Shown piece by piece: positions 55,658 to 63,835 of a DNA stretch of 64,000 bases. The position numbers were made by a program, and so were the translations under genes. The DNA is from CAXBBB01 sp963793245 (lineage in GTDB: Bacteria > Bacteroidota > Rhodothermia > Rhodothermales > BA12), in contig CAWBZG010000002.1 of the NCBI GenBank assembly GCA_963793245.1, forward strand, positions 310,001 through 374,000, read 5' to 3'. Position 1 is the first letter of the stretch. The number at the start of each line of letters is the position of its first letter. The notes under the pieces are model-generated. The model did no database searches. It had not been told where the DNA came from and was given only the letters and a program-made list of their open reading frames with translations.

Positions 55658-56762
55658 GACGAGAGGTGTGAAAAGCGGTGGGTGTCGGACGAAGAGTAGG
55701 CCGCTTCGACGACTCGAACAGTCGGCTGCGTAAGTCGCTGAGGGCGTCGTCGATGGGCGCGAGCGATAGGGGCAACCCGGCACACAACAGGCGTTCGGCT
55801 CGTGCCGCAGCAGCCGACGCGTTCGGCGAGGCAGCCAGCAGGTCGGCGACGATGCCGGACGAGCATCCTGCTTGCGAGGCGATGCACGCGATGCGGTTGG
55901 CATTGCGCTGCGACCACGCGCGGCGAACGTCGGCTCGCAAGTGAAACCGACGTTCGAGCGATAGGGCGTCGGGCACGGTCGGCGTGATGCCTTCGTCGGC
56001 CTGATCGTCCCACTCGTTGAGCGCATCGGCCATGCCGTGGGCCGCGCGCCCGTCGCGTCTCGCAGACGTGAAGGCGCGCGCGTCTAGGCTGTGCCGAAAC
56101 CGTCCGCCTGCTTCGCGGATCGCTTGGTAGAACGCCACGTCCTCATTGTTCGGATGGGGCGGAAGCCCGCCGACGCGCGCGTACCACTCAGCCGTCACAC
56201 CCATCGCCGCGCCGAAGTGCTGATGGTGACGCGGGTACGGATCGCCCGGTTCGGGGTCGATGCAGTCGGCCAGTCGCTCGACGGCTCTCCGGTAGCCGAT
56301 GTCGAGCAGAAACAGCCGCCGTACGCCTCGCGGCAGTGCCTGCCGGTCGCGCGGATGCAGTTGCACGCGTCCGCCGACGGCATCCGCCCCTCGCGCGATC
56401 TCGTCGCGAATCGAGGCCGCAAAGTCAGGTGCCAGGATGGTGTCGGCATCCGTCGTCAGGATCAGGCCGCGGCCGTTCAGCCGCTCGTACGCCAGGTCCA
56501 TCGCCATGCGCCGCGCGTGCCCGACGTTGGCGTGCTCGGGCGAGAGCGTAACGGAGACGACGTGGAGGTGTAAATCGGGGTGTTTCCGGGCCAGGTCCTC
56601 TGCCACGCTCTCCGACGCGTCCGTGCAGTTATTGAGCAGCAGCGTCGCACCCGACAGGCGTTCGGTTTGGGCGGCGAGTGAGGCGACCAGGTGAGGCAAT
56701 CGCTCTTCCTCGTTGTGAACGGGGACCGCAACGTAGCACGGCAGGGTGGTACGGATAGACAT
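55647..56762 (-). CDS. Family 2 glycosyltransferase, first gene of a Nod-factor-like operon
   Basis: 371 residues from ATG 56762 (MSIRTTLPCYVAVPV). GT-A motifs: VAVPVHNEEERLPHLV, LLLNNCTDASE, ILTTDADTILAPDF (DxD) and GAMGVTAEWYARVGGLPPHPNNEDVAFY, where the NEDVAFY acidic residues resemble the acceptor site of processive and lipid-linked GT2 enzymes. The C-terminal third is helical and family-specific. It overlaps the acyl-CoA dehydrogenase start by 11 bases. No transmembrane segment is evident. Confidence 0.87.
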   Translation of the reverse strand: MSIRTTLPCYVAVPVHNEEERLPHLVASLAAQTERLSGATLLLNNCTDASESVAEDLARKHPDLHLHVVSVTLSPEHANVGHARRMAMDLAYERLNGRGLILTTDADTILAPDFAASIRDEIARGADAVGGRVQLHPRDRQALPRGVRRLFLLDIGYRRAVERLADCIDPEPGDPYPRHHQHFGAAMGVTAEWYARVGGLPPHPNNEDVAFYQAIREAGGRFRHSLDARAFTSARRDGRAAHGMADALNEWDDQADEGITPTVPDALSLERRFHLRADVRRAWSQRNANRIACIASQAGCSSGIVADLLAASPNASAAAARAERLLCAGLPLSLAPIDDALSDLRSRLFESSKRPTLRPTPTAFHTSRRAA

Positions 56763-57058
56763 GGCAGAGGGTGGTATGCACGCTTGGAAAAACGCCACGT
56801 GTCCAGGCTTCGAACCTGACGAATGAGCAACACACATCCGCACGATGTAACGAAGTTAGCCTGTCATCTGATGGGTCTGACCGGAGCACATATGGGTGCG
56901 GCGCGTCGTTCTCGGATGGGAAGTGAGCCTCGTCCTGACGGCACCGCCTGTGCCGTCGCGCGTTCGTCCGAACAGCAAACAGACATACCGGAGTCGAAAG
57001 CGCTTTGCAAAAGCCGTTATCTTCCGGTCTTCCACACCCGCACACCCGATAGAACACG

Positions 57059-58882
57059 ATGGCACAGGTCCAGGTCACGATGCCCAAGATGGGCGAGAGC
57101 ATAACCGAAGGCACGGTAATCGCGTGGCACAAGCAGCCCGGCGACACGATTGAGCTAGACGAGACGCTGCTCGAGATCGGCACCGACAAGGTCGACACCG
57201 AAGTGCCCTCGCCCGCCGCCGGAACGCTCGTCGAGATCCTCGTCGAAGAGGGCGACACCGTCGAAGTCGACACGGCCATTGCGGTCATCGAAACAGATGC
57301 CGATGCCGTCGACCTGAGCGGTGGTGGATCGACCGAGGTTCAGCCTGCCGCCGAAGCGTCCGAGCCAGAAGCCGAAGTCCAGGCGCCCGAACCCACTCAC
57401 GCCCAGGGCGACGTTGAAGCCGAAAACCTCGCCCAGGCGATGAGCGGAACGGCCGTCCATGACGCGCCCGCGAGCAGCGCCGCCAGCGGCGAAGTGCAGG
57501 ACGTGGTCATGCCCAAGATGGGCGAGAGCATAACCGAAGGCACGGTAATCGCGTGGCACAAGCAGCCCGGCGACACGATTGAGCTAGACGAGACGCTGCT
57601 CGAGATCGGCACCGACAAGGTCGACACCGAAGTGCCCTCGCCTGCCGCCGGAACGCTCGTCGAGATCCTCGTCGAAGAAGGCGACACCGTCGAAGTCGGC
57701 TCGGTCATCGCCCGCATCGGCGTCGGCGAAGGTGCATCGATTCCGCAGCCTGCCGCCGATTCTCCTGCGCCCTCCACGGCTCCCGAACAGGCCGATCCGC
57801 CCAAGGCTCCGTCAGATGCGCCGTCCGCTCCGGCTTATGCTCCGATTTCTGGACAGACCGGCGACGCTCCGTCCGGCGATGGCAGCCCGATCACGCGCAC
57901 ATCAGACGACGGACGCTTCTTCTCGCCGCTCGTCCGCTCGATCGCCGAGAAAGAGGGACTGTCGATGGAAGAACTCAGCCGCGTGCAGGGCAGCGGGCGC
58001 GAAGGTCGCGTCGGCAAAGAAGACCTGATGGCCTACCTCGAAACGCGCGGCAGTGGCCCGCGTCAGCCCGAGCAGCGCAGCGCACCAACGCCCGCTCCGT
58101 CGCGCGCACCCCAGCCGCCGTCACGCCCGTCGACCTCGGCGCCCGCGCCCGATCCATCCAGCTATGGCGACCGCGTCGAAGTAGTCGAGATGGACCGCAT
58201 GCGCAGAATCATCGCCGACCACATGGTCCGCAGCAAGGCGACGAGCGCGCACGTGACCAGCTTCGCCGAGATCGACGTGACCAACCTGGTCCGCCAGCGC
58301 GAGAAGAACAAGAAGCGCGTGATGGAGCGCGAGGGCGTCAAGCTGACGTACACGCCGTACTTCATCAAAGCTGCCGTCGACGCGATGCGCGACCACCCGA
58401 TGCTCAACGCGTCGGTTGAAGGCAACCGCGTCCTGGTACGCAAAGATTTCCACGTCGGCATGGCCGTAGCGCTCGGAACGACCGGACTCGTCGCCCCCGT
58501 CATTCGCAACGCCGGAGGCCTCAACCTCGTCGGCCTCGCCAAAGCCGCCGCCGACCTCGCCTCGCGCGCACGCGACAAGAAGCTGCAGCCCGACGAACTC
58601 TCGGGCGGCACGTTCACCGTTACCAACGTCGGCAGCTTGGGCAGCTTGATGGGCACGCCGATCATCAACCAGCCCCAGGTCGCGATCCTATCGCCGGGCG
58701 CCATCAAGAAGCGCGTCGTCGTCGTCGAAGACCCGGTCCTGGGCGACATCATGGCGATTCGCATGATGATGTACGTCTCGCTCAGCTACGACCACCGCAT
58801 CGTCGACGGCGCGATGGCCGCTTCATACCTCGGCAAATACACGCGCCTGCTCGAAGAGATCGACCCGAACGGCGAGGTGTAA
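57059..58882 (+). CDS. sucB: Dihydrolipoamide acyltransferase (E2) with two nearly identical lipoyl domains
   Basis: 607 residues. Two lipoyl domains (about 1-85 and 145-225), each with the lipoylation site EIGTDKVDTEVPSP, are separated by a Glu/Ala-rich linker. A peripheral subunit-binding domain (about 285-325: FFSPLVRSIAEKEGLSMEELSRVQGSGREGRV) and a Pro/Ala linker lead to the catalytic domain (about 370-607) with the active-site YDHRIVDGAMAA. It transfers acyl groups to CoA in a 2-oxoacid dehydrogenase complex. The symbol is tentative: branched-chain or pyruvate E2 are possible. E1 and E3 are not adjacent. The gap of about 300 bases upstream separates it from the divergent glycosyltransferase gene. 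Confidence 0.9.
   Translation: MAQVQVTMPKMGESITEGTVIAWHKQPGDTIELDETLLEIGTDKVDTEVPSPAAGTLVEILVEEGDTVEVDTAIAVIETDADAVDLSGGGSTEVQPAAEASEPEAEVQAPEPTHAQGDVEAENLAQAMSGTAVHDAPASSAASGEVQDVVMPKMGESITEGTVIAWHKQPGDTIELDETLLEIGTDKVDTEVPSPAAGTLVEILVEEGDTVEVGSVIARIGVGEGASIPQPAADSPAPSTAPEQADPPKAPSDAPSAPAYAPISGQTGDAPSGDGSPITRTSDDGRFFSPLVRSIAEKEGLSMEELSRVQGSGREGRVGKEDLMAYLETRGSGPRQPEQRSAPTPAPSRAPQPPSRPSTSAPAPDPSSYGDRVEVVEMDRMRRIIADHMVRSKATSAHVTSFAEIDVTNLVRQREKNKKRVMEREGVKLTYTPYFIKAAVDAMRDHPMLNASVEGNRVLVRKDFHVGMAVALGTTGLVAPVIRNAGGLNLVGLAKAAADLASRARDKKLQPDELSGGTFTVTNVGSLGSLMGTPIINQPQVAILSPGAIKKRVVVVEDPVLGDIMAIRMMMYVSLSYDHRIVDGAMAASYLGKYTRLLEEIDPNGEV
57080..57269 (+). repeat. 190-bp direct repeat within the E2 gene, copy 1
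   Basis: Spans the first lipoyl domain coding region. It matches 57509-57698 with only two third-position differences (C/T and G/A), so about 188 of 190 bases are identical. Confidence 0.93.
57509..57698 (+). repeat. 190-bp direct repeat within the E2 gene, copy 2
   Basis: Second lipoyl domain coding region, nearly identical to 57080-57269. The flanking linkers are unrelated, which points to recent duplication or gene conversion confined to the lipoyl domain. Confidence 0.93.
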
Positions 58883-58889
58883 TCTCCTT

Positions 58890-58977
58890 CGTCATTGCGA
58901 GGAGCGGAGCGACGTGGCAATCTCCCAGTTACCAGCTAGTTCAGGAGATCGCCACGGCCTACGTCCTCGCGATGACG
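58890..58977. repeat. Dispersed palindromic intergenic element, copy C
   Basis: Arms CGTCATTGCGAGGAGCGGAGCGACGTGG...ATCTCC and GGAGATCGCCACG...TCCTCGCGATGACG. The loop TTACCAGCTAGT is the reverse complement of the copy B loop core, so this copy is inverted relative to A and B. It follows the E2 stop by seven bases. Confidence 0.82.
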
Positions 58978-59038
58978 ACTGGAAAGTGATGAGTCGGGTG
59001 GATTGGTTTCGTGCGCGTAGGCATCTAGAATCCCCAAC

Positions 59039-59272
59039 GTGACTATGGAGCCTATCGTGTGGATGAGTACCGCTATGCTGGTGCTCGCTCTGGCCGTGCC
59101 TATCGCCGCGTATGGTTGGAGTCTGCTCTGGATCTACATCGACGCCAAGCGGCGAGGGAAAGATGGCCTGCTCGTCGCGCTTGTCGTCGGGTTGTTGGCG
59201 TGGCCCGTTGGACTGATTATCTGGCTGATGTCGCGTCCGCCGACTTCGGAAGCGCCAAGCAGGGAAGTGTAA
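59039..59272 (+). CDS. Small membrane protein (PLDc_N-like, unknown function)
   Basis: 77 residues from GTG 59039 (75 from ATG 59045). Two hydrophobic helices, TAMLVLALAVPIAAYGWSLLWIYI and LLVALVVGLLAWPVGLIIWLM, flank the basic turn DAKRRGKDG. This two-helix pattern recalls small PLDc_N-like membrane proteins. A terminator follows at 59305, so it is its own unit. Confidence 0.6.
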   Translation: MTMEPIVWMSTAMLVLALAVPIAAYGWSLLWIYIDAKRRGKDGLLVALVVGLLAWPVGLIIWLMSRPPTSEAPSREV

Positions 59273-59304
59273 TCTCCAGTGCTGTTATTGCGAATTGATC
59301 AGAG

Positions 59305-59341
59305 GCCGGAGTATCCTAGTGGACGCTCCGGCTTTCTCTTT
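59305..59341 (+). terminator. Intrinsic terminator before the recombinase-like gene
   Basis: GCCGGAG (59305-59311) pairs with CTCCGGC (59326-59332), followed by TTTCTCTTTTT. It ends the small membrane protein transcript and lies only seven bases before the recombinase-like start codon. Confidence 0.8.
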
Positions 59342-59347
59342 TTCGCC

Positions 59348-60328
59348 ATGTCCACGCCCTCCGATCCGTCCGCCTCACCCGAAGCGCAGAACCGCAAACT
59401 CCGACTCGGCCTGTCCGATTTGGAGCAGCACCTGGAAACGTTTTCGCGCGACTACCTCAAGGGCAAGAGCAAGGAGACCGTCGGCACGTATCGTCGGACG
59501 CTCAACGAGTTCGAGCGCTTCTATGTGCTTCGCAAGGCCAGTTTCCGGTGGACGACCGAAGGTATCGAATCGTACAAAACCTACTTGATGGAGGACAAAG
59601 GTCTGCACCAGGTATCGGTGTCGACCTACCTGACGGCGATCCGGCGTTTCTGCCAGTATCTGACCGACGCGGGACTGCTCGCCGAGAATCCCGCCAAAAC
59701 CGTCAAGGGCAACCGTCGACCGGCCACGCACAGCCGCTCGATCCTGACCCAATCCGAAGTCGACACATTGGTCGCGAACCTGTCAACTGATACCGTTCTC
59801 GACGCGCGCGATCGGGCTGTGATTTACCTGATGCTGTTTGCTGGACTGAGCGAAATCGAGATCGTCCGGGCCGATATGGAGGATCAGGATCACTCGCTGA
59901 TGGGCGTTCTGCTGCGCGTCCAGGGCAAGGGGCGGACGACCAAGGATCAGGAAGTGCCACTCGACGCGCACGTTGTGGACGCGATTCAGGCCTATCAGTC
60001 GCTACGGGGTCCGGTAGCAGCCGACGCGCCGCTGTTTGCCTCTCACGGACGCCGAAGTGAAGGTCAACGTCTCAACACCCGGACGTTGCGGAGCCGGGTT
60101 AACGGAGTCCTCAAGGCCGCCGATCTCAAGCGCAAGGGGATCAAGCCGCACAGTCTGACGCATACGGCGGCACTGTTGTGGCTCAACGGCGGGTTGAGCC
60201 TGGAAGAGGTCAAACTTCGCATGCGGCACGGCACGCTCGACACGACGATGATCTATTTCAAAAAGCAGGGTCTACTCACACGTTCACCCGAAGAGGTCGC
60301 TCAGATCGAGGCGAAGGCGGGCGCATAG
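59348..60328 (+). CDS. Tyrosine recombinase-like protein lacking both catalytic arginines
   Basis: 326 residues from ATG 59348. N-terminal SAM-like core-binding domain (about 20-110: LEQHLETFSRDYLKGKSKETVGTYRRTL ... RRFCQYLTDAGLL) and C-terminal catalytic domain (about 130-320). Where family members read GLR and HxLRH, this protein has GLSEIEI and HSLTHT, so arginines I and II are serine and threonine. The beta2-3 lysine (QGKGRTTKD), the later RHG histidine and the nucleophile tyrosine (TTMIYFKK) remain. It may be a DNA-binding protein that no longer recombines. The terminator before it means its own promoter is not obvious. Confidence 0.8.
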   Translation: MSTPSDPSASPEAQNRKLRLGLSDLEQHLETFSRDYLKGKSKETVGTYRRTLNEFERFYVLRKASFRWTTEGIESYKTYLMEDKGLHQVSVSTYLTAIRRFCQYLTDAGLLAENPAKTVKGNRRPATHSRSILTQSEVDTLVANLSTDTVLDARDRAVIYLMLFAGLSEIEIVRADMEDQDHSLMGVLLRVQGKGRTTKDQEVPLDAHVVDAIQAYQSLRGPVAADAPLFASHGRRSEGQRLNTRTLRSRVNGVLKAADLKRKGIKPHSLTHTAALLWLNGGLSLEEVKLRMRHGTLDTTMIYFKKQGLLTRSPEEVAQIEAKAGA

Positions 60329-60331
60329 AGG

Positions 60332-60427
60332 TTACAGGGCCAACGCGCTCAAGCCTACGAGAAGGGCTGTGGCGGCGGCGGCGGCAAAGCGCGACCAGAG
60401 CAGGACGGTATCGAGGAGGGCGGGCAT
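60332..60427 (-). CDS. Possible 31-residue single-helix membrane peptide
   Basis: ATG at 60427 begins MPALLDTVLLWSRFAAAAAT and continues with a hydrophobic LLVGLSALAL to TAA at 60332. It would form one membrane helix. There is no supporting homologue, promoter or ribosome site, and short hydrophobic frames are common in GC-rich DNA. Confidence 0.2.
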   Translation of the reverse strand: MPALLDTVLLWSRFAAAAATALLVGLSALAL

Positions 60428-60962
60428 GAGCGTGGGGCTTCAATCGTTCGCTTGGGTAGCCGCTTCCGATCCTCGTTTAGTAACGGCAGCATTTGCGTTC
60501 GTCGTCTTATCGCAATCGCGCGGATGTGGCCGGGCAAGAGGGTGCGATTCTCCGGTGTCACGAGTCGGTCACACAAACCGTCCTATGTGAAGCCGGATTC
60601 ACCTGTGGCAGGCCTTTTCCGGGAAACCGACTCGTGCATTCAAGGCGTAGACAGCACTCACGCATCTCAATACCTGTTGTCACAATGAACCACCGATCTG
60701 CCCTCGTGCCGACCGCTCTGGTTTCGTCGTGGACGTGGTGCTCGCAGCGGGCGTGGCTGTGGATCCTGACGCCGCTCGAACGTCGCCCCGGCTGACGCGG
60801 TTGGTCGCTCATCGTTGCTCGTTCCGTTCGGCGAGTCGCGATTCTATCGGACGAACGGACCCCTTTGATCTCCCTTTCCCGCGAGACCTCTTGGTCTCAG
60901 TTCGCGGGTTTTCCACACGTGCGCTCGGCGCATCGCGTTTCTCCTTCCTCTCTCATTTACCA
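60428..60962. other. Gene-poor stretch before the carbonic anhydrase gene
   Basis: 535 bases with no supported gene on either strand; frames that cross it are unlike proteins. It holds a terminator-like hairpin at 60878-60912 and should contain the carbonic anhydrase promoter. Confidence 0.5.
60878..60912 (+). terminator. Terminator-like hairpin in the carbonic anhydrase leader
   Basis: CCCGC then GAGACC-TCTT-GGTCTC and GCGGG form a stem, followed by TTTT, 51 bases before the start codon. Either an upstream terminator or an attenuator for the downstream gene. No ligand-binding element is recognisable. Confidence 0.4.
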
Positions 60963-61736
60963 ATGACCGTACTTTCTCGTCTCTCGCCGCTGTTCCTCGT
61001 GGTGGCCCTCTTCGTACTTCCTGCCTGCGCCCAGACGCAGCCTGCAACGGTTACAGACCATACTGGCCGTGACATCACGATGACGCTTACCGCAGAGTCC
61101 CAGTCGGCGCTCTCACCATCTGACGTGCTCCAGTTGCTTATGGATGGCAATGAGCGTTTTCTCAACGGCACCGCCGTCGAGCGCAACTTTATAGAGCAAG
61201 TTGCCAACACCGCCGGCGGCCAGTACCCAATGGCGACTATCCTGGGATGCATCGACAGCCGTGTGCCCCATGAGATCGTGTTCGACAAAGGCGTCGGCGA
61301 CATCTTCTCGGTGCGCATCGCTGGTAACTTCGTCAACACGGACATCCTCGGCAGCATGGAGTTCGCGACCGCAGCCGCCGGAAGCAAGGTCATCGTCGTG
61401 CTCGGACACACCGAGTGTGGCGCCGTCAAGGGCGCCTGCGATCACGTCGAACTGGGCAACCTGACGCACACGTTGAGCAACATCGCGCCTGCCATGTACG
61501 CCGTCACCGACGTGAGCGGACCGCGCAACTCGTCCAACAAGGACTTTGTGCAGGCCGTCGCCCACGAGAACGTCGAGCAGACCGTTGCCAACATCATCGA
61601 GCGTAGCGCGGTCATGGCCGGACTCGTCGAGGAGGGCAAGCTGATCGTCGTAGGCGCGATGCACGACGTGTCGACTGGCAAGGTCACGTTCATGGCTCCT
61701 GTCGACGCCGCAGCGATGCGTGCCATGATGAACTGA
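60963..61736 (+). CDS. Beta-class carbonic anhydrase, predicted lipoprotein
   Basis: 257 residues from ATG 60963. Lipoprotein signal LSPLFLVVALFVLPAC, so exported. Zinc ligands: C and D of LGCIDSRVPHE (CxDxR) and H and C of LGHTECGAVKGAC (HxxC). The FSVRIAGNF and GSMEFAT segments are typical. It interconverts CO2 and bicarbonate, here outside the cytoplasm, perhaps for CO2 supply or pH. Followed by a strong terminator. Confidence 0.92.
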   Translation: MTVLSRLSPLFLVVALFVLPACAQTQPATVTDHTGRDITMTLTAESQSALSPSDVLQLLMDGNERFLNGTAVERNFIEQVANTAGGQYPMATILGCIDSRVPHEIVFDKGVGDIFSVRIAGNFVNTDILGSMEFATAAAGSKVIVVLGHTECGAVKGACDHVELGNLTHTLSNIAPAMYAVTDVSGPRNSSNKDFVQAVAHENVEQTVANIIERSAVMAGLVEEGKLIVVGAMHDVSTGKVTFMAPVDAAAMRAMMN

Positions 61737-61760
61737 TCCGACGCACCATAGTGTCACTCT

Positions 61761-61800
61761 GACGCCCTCGGTAGCCACGTGCTGCCGGGGGCGTCTTGCA
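61761..61800 (+). terminator. Intrinsic terminator after the carbonic anhydrase gene
   Basis: GACGCCCTCGGTAGC (61761-61775) pairs with GCTGCCGGGGGCGTC (61781-61795), allowing G-U pairs, followed by TTGCATTT. The hairpin is 24 bases after the stop codon. Confidence 0.8.
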
Positions 61801-61922
61801 TTTGCGAGCCGCCTAGTCGCAAATCGGCGGGCAACGATTCGCTGCGGGGTGTGTCTCTCGACTACTGCTTCTGGCCGTTGGGCTGTTCGTGTGGCGGTTG
61901 ATTCTCTCCCTATCCGTCGCTC

Positions 61923-63653
61923 ATGACTGCACTCCTACGTTCCACACTCGCCATCCTTTGCACGGCGAGTCTCACATTCTGCCTCACTGCCTGCGGGCAA
62001 GACTCGTCGGGCGACATCGACGCGCTGCTCACTGCGTACCACGACGTTGAGCAATTCAGCGGGGTCGTATTGGTCGGCGAGGGAGACGAGATCATATACC
62101 AGGGTGCTTTTGGCGAGGCAGATCGGGTGTCCGGCACCGCGAACACGGTGGATACGCGGTTCGCCATCGGCTCCGTCACCAAGCAGATGACCGCAGCGCT
62201 CATCCTGCAACTCGTTGAGGAGGGCGAAGTCGATCTCGACGCTCCTATCACCCGGTATCTGCCGGAATATCCAGCTGCTCAAGGCGATCAGGTGACGATC
62301 CACCAGCTACTCAGCCATACGTCGGGTATTCCCGAGCACATCAACCGCGACGGCTTCCGAGAGGGCATGTCAGAGCCGGTCCAGACCGACGCGATCGTAT
62401 CCCTCTTCTCCAGCGATCCGCTCGACTTCGAGCCAGGGACCGATTACGCGTACAGCAACTCGGGCTACTACGTCCTGGGGGTGATCGCCGAGCGTGTGAC
62501 CGGCATGCGGCTCGCTCAAGCCATGCAGCAGCGTCTGTTCGATCCGCTCGCCCTGACCCACACCGGCACGAACGACGGCGCCCAGCCCGGCGCTGGCGAC
62601 GCGCGCGGCTACCTGCGCTCGGATGCGGGCTTCGTAGAGGCGTCATACGCCCATCCCACCGTGCTCTACTCTGCCGGAATGATCTCCTCGACGGCCAGCG
62701 ACATGCTGCAGTGGACGCGCGCCTTGCACGCTGCCCAGCCGTTTCAATCGTCTGCCACGCTAGAGCGCATGACTACGTCGGTTTCCAATGACTACGGATA
62801 CGGCATCGGCGTGTCGAGCCTACCGATGGGGGACACGGCAGTGCGCTCCGTCGGGCATAGCGGAGGCGTTCCAGGCTTCTCTTCGTTCGTCGTCTACTTT
62901 CCAGACGATCAGCGCACCGTTGCCGTCCTCAGCAACACGCAAGGAAGTGTGGGGCCAATCGCGTTAGACGTAGCACGTATTCTGTACGGCGTCGAGGTCG
63001 ATCCTCCCGGACAGTCGGTCGGCGCGCTGCTCGACACCATTATCGAATCAGAGGGCATCGACGCTGCCGAAACGCGCTACCGGACGCTCCTCGCTGATGG
63101 AGGAGGCAGCTACGACATGGGCGAAGGGCAACTCAACGATCTGGGCTATGCCTACGTCGAGCGCGGAGAACTGGAAACGGCGATCCGCCTTTTCCGCCTC
63201 AACGTCGAAGCTTTCCCCGACGTGTGGAATCCCTACGACAGCCTCGCCGAAGCTTACGCGATGGCCGGACAGCGCGACAGTTCCATCGCCAACTATCGCC
63301 GCGCCCTCGCCCTCAATCCGACGGCTCCGAGTGCCCTAGAAGCACTCGAACGCCTAGGCGCCGACCCCGACGTAGAAACCGTTGTCATTCCTGATGCCCT
63401 GCTTGACGCCTACGTTGGCAGCTACGCCATCCAACCAGGTCTCGAAGTCGCCGTGACGCGCGAAGGCGATGCGCTCTTCGCTCAACCCTCCGGTCGCCCC
63501 AAACTCGAACTCACGCCTGTATCGACGAGCCGCTTTTACGCCGAGCAAGTAGACATGTACGTCGTCTTTGAGTCAGCAGAAGGAGCACCTGCCCAGAGCT
63601 TGGTATTGTCAGGCGGAGGTGGACCGGAGATGCGAGGAGAGCGGGTGGAGTAG
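61923..63653 (+). CDS. Lipoprotein serine hydrolase (class C beta-lactamase/PBP4* family) with C-terminal TPR
   Basis: 576 residues. Lipobox LTAC after a signal peptide. The hydrolase domain (about 30-355) has the SxxK catalytic pair SVTKQM, the YxN motif YSNSGYY and the HSGG motif (VGHSGGVPGF), all intact. Two TPR-like helices follow (about 395-470: NDLGYAYVERGELETAIRLFRLNVEAFP, LAEAYAMAGQRDSSIANYRRALALNP) and a C-terminal beta domain. Such proteins are D-amino-acid or ester hydrolases; beta-lactam resistance cannot be inferred. Confidence 0.9.
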   Translation: MTALLRSTLAILCTASLTFCLTACGQDSSGDIDALLTAYHDVEQFSGVVLVGEGDEIIYQGAFGEADRVSGTANTVDTRFAIGSVTKQMTAALILQLVEEGEVDLDAPITRYLPEYPAAQGDQVTIHQLLSHTSGIPEHINRDGFREGMSEPVQTDAIVSLFSSDPLDFEPGTDYAYSNSGYYVLGVIAERVTGMRLAQAMQQRLFDPLALTHTGTNDGAQPGAGDARGYLRSDAGFVEASYAHPTVLYSAGMISSTASDMLQWTRALHAAQPFQSSATLERMTTSVSNDYGYGIGVSSLPMGDTAVRSVGHSGGVPGFSSFVVYFPDDQRTVAVLSNTQGSVGPIALDVARILYGVEVDPPGQSVGALLDTIIESEGIDAAETRYRTLLADGGGSYDMGEGQLNDLGYAYVERGELETAIRLFRLNVEAFPDVWNPYDSLAEAYAMAGQRDSSIANYRRALALNPTAPSALEALERLGADPDVETVVIPDALLDAYVGSYAIQPGLEVAVTREGDALFAQPSGRPKLELTPVSTSRFYAEQVDMYVVFESAEGAPAQSLVLSGGGGPEMRGERVE

Positions 63654-63674
63654 ACGGCTCTTTGGGACGTGCTC

Positions 63675-63827
63675 TTATCGCCGTCGTTGTTTCAGGTACT
63701 CGTCGTACGCATCGCCCATCTGCTCTCGCGTCGCCTTTTTCTGTTTCCTCGCGTCCATTATCTCCGATATCACGTGTCCCGCCCCCACTGCCGACACGCC
63801 GACGAGAATGAGCAGGATAGTGGTCAT
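63675..63827 (-). CDS. Small membrane protein of unknown function
   Basis: 50 residues from ATG 63827. One N-terminal membrane helix (TTILLILVGVSAVGAGHVI) and a charged tail (SEIMDARKQKKATREQMGDAYDEYLKQRRR) likely helical in the cytoplasm. It lies eight bases after the PorV/PorQ-like stop on the same strand, so probably co-transcribed. A longer frame upstream is not protein-like. Confidence 0.55.
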   Translation of the reverse strand: MTTILLILVGVSAVGAGHVISEIMDARKQKKATREQMGDAYDEYLKQRRR

Positions 63828-63835
63828 GAGGAGTA

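Noticed and set aside
59348..60328. Integrated element bounded by att sites
   Set aside because: The recombinase-like gene is not next to a tRNA, and no direct repeat flanking it was found by eye; neighbours look chromosomal.
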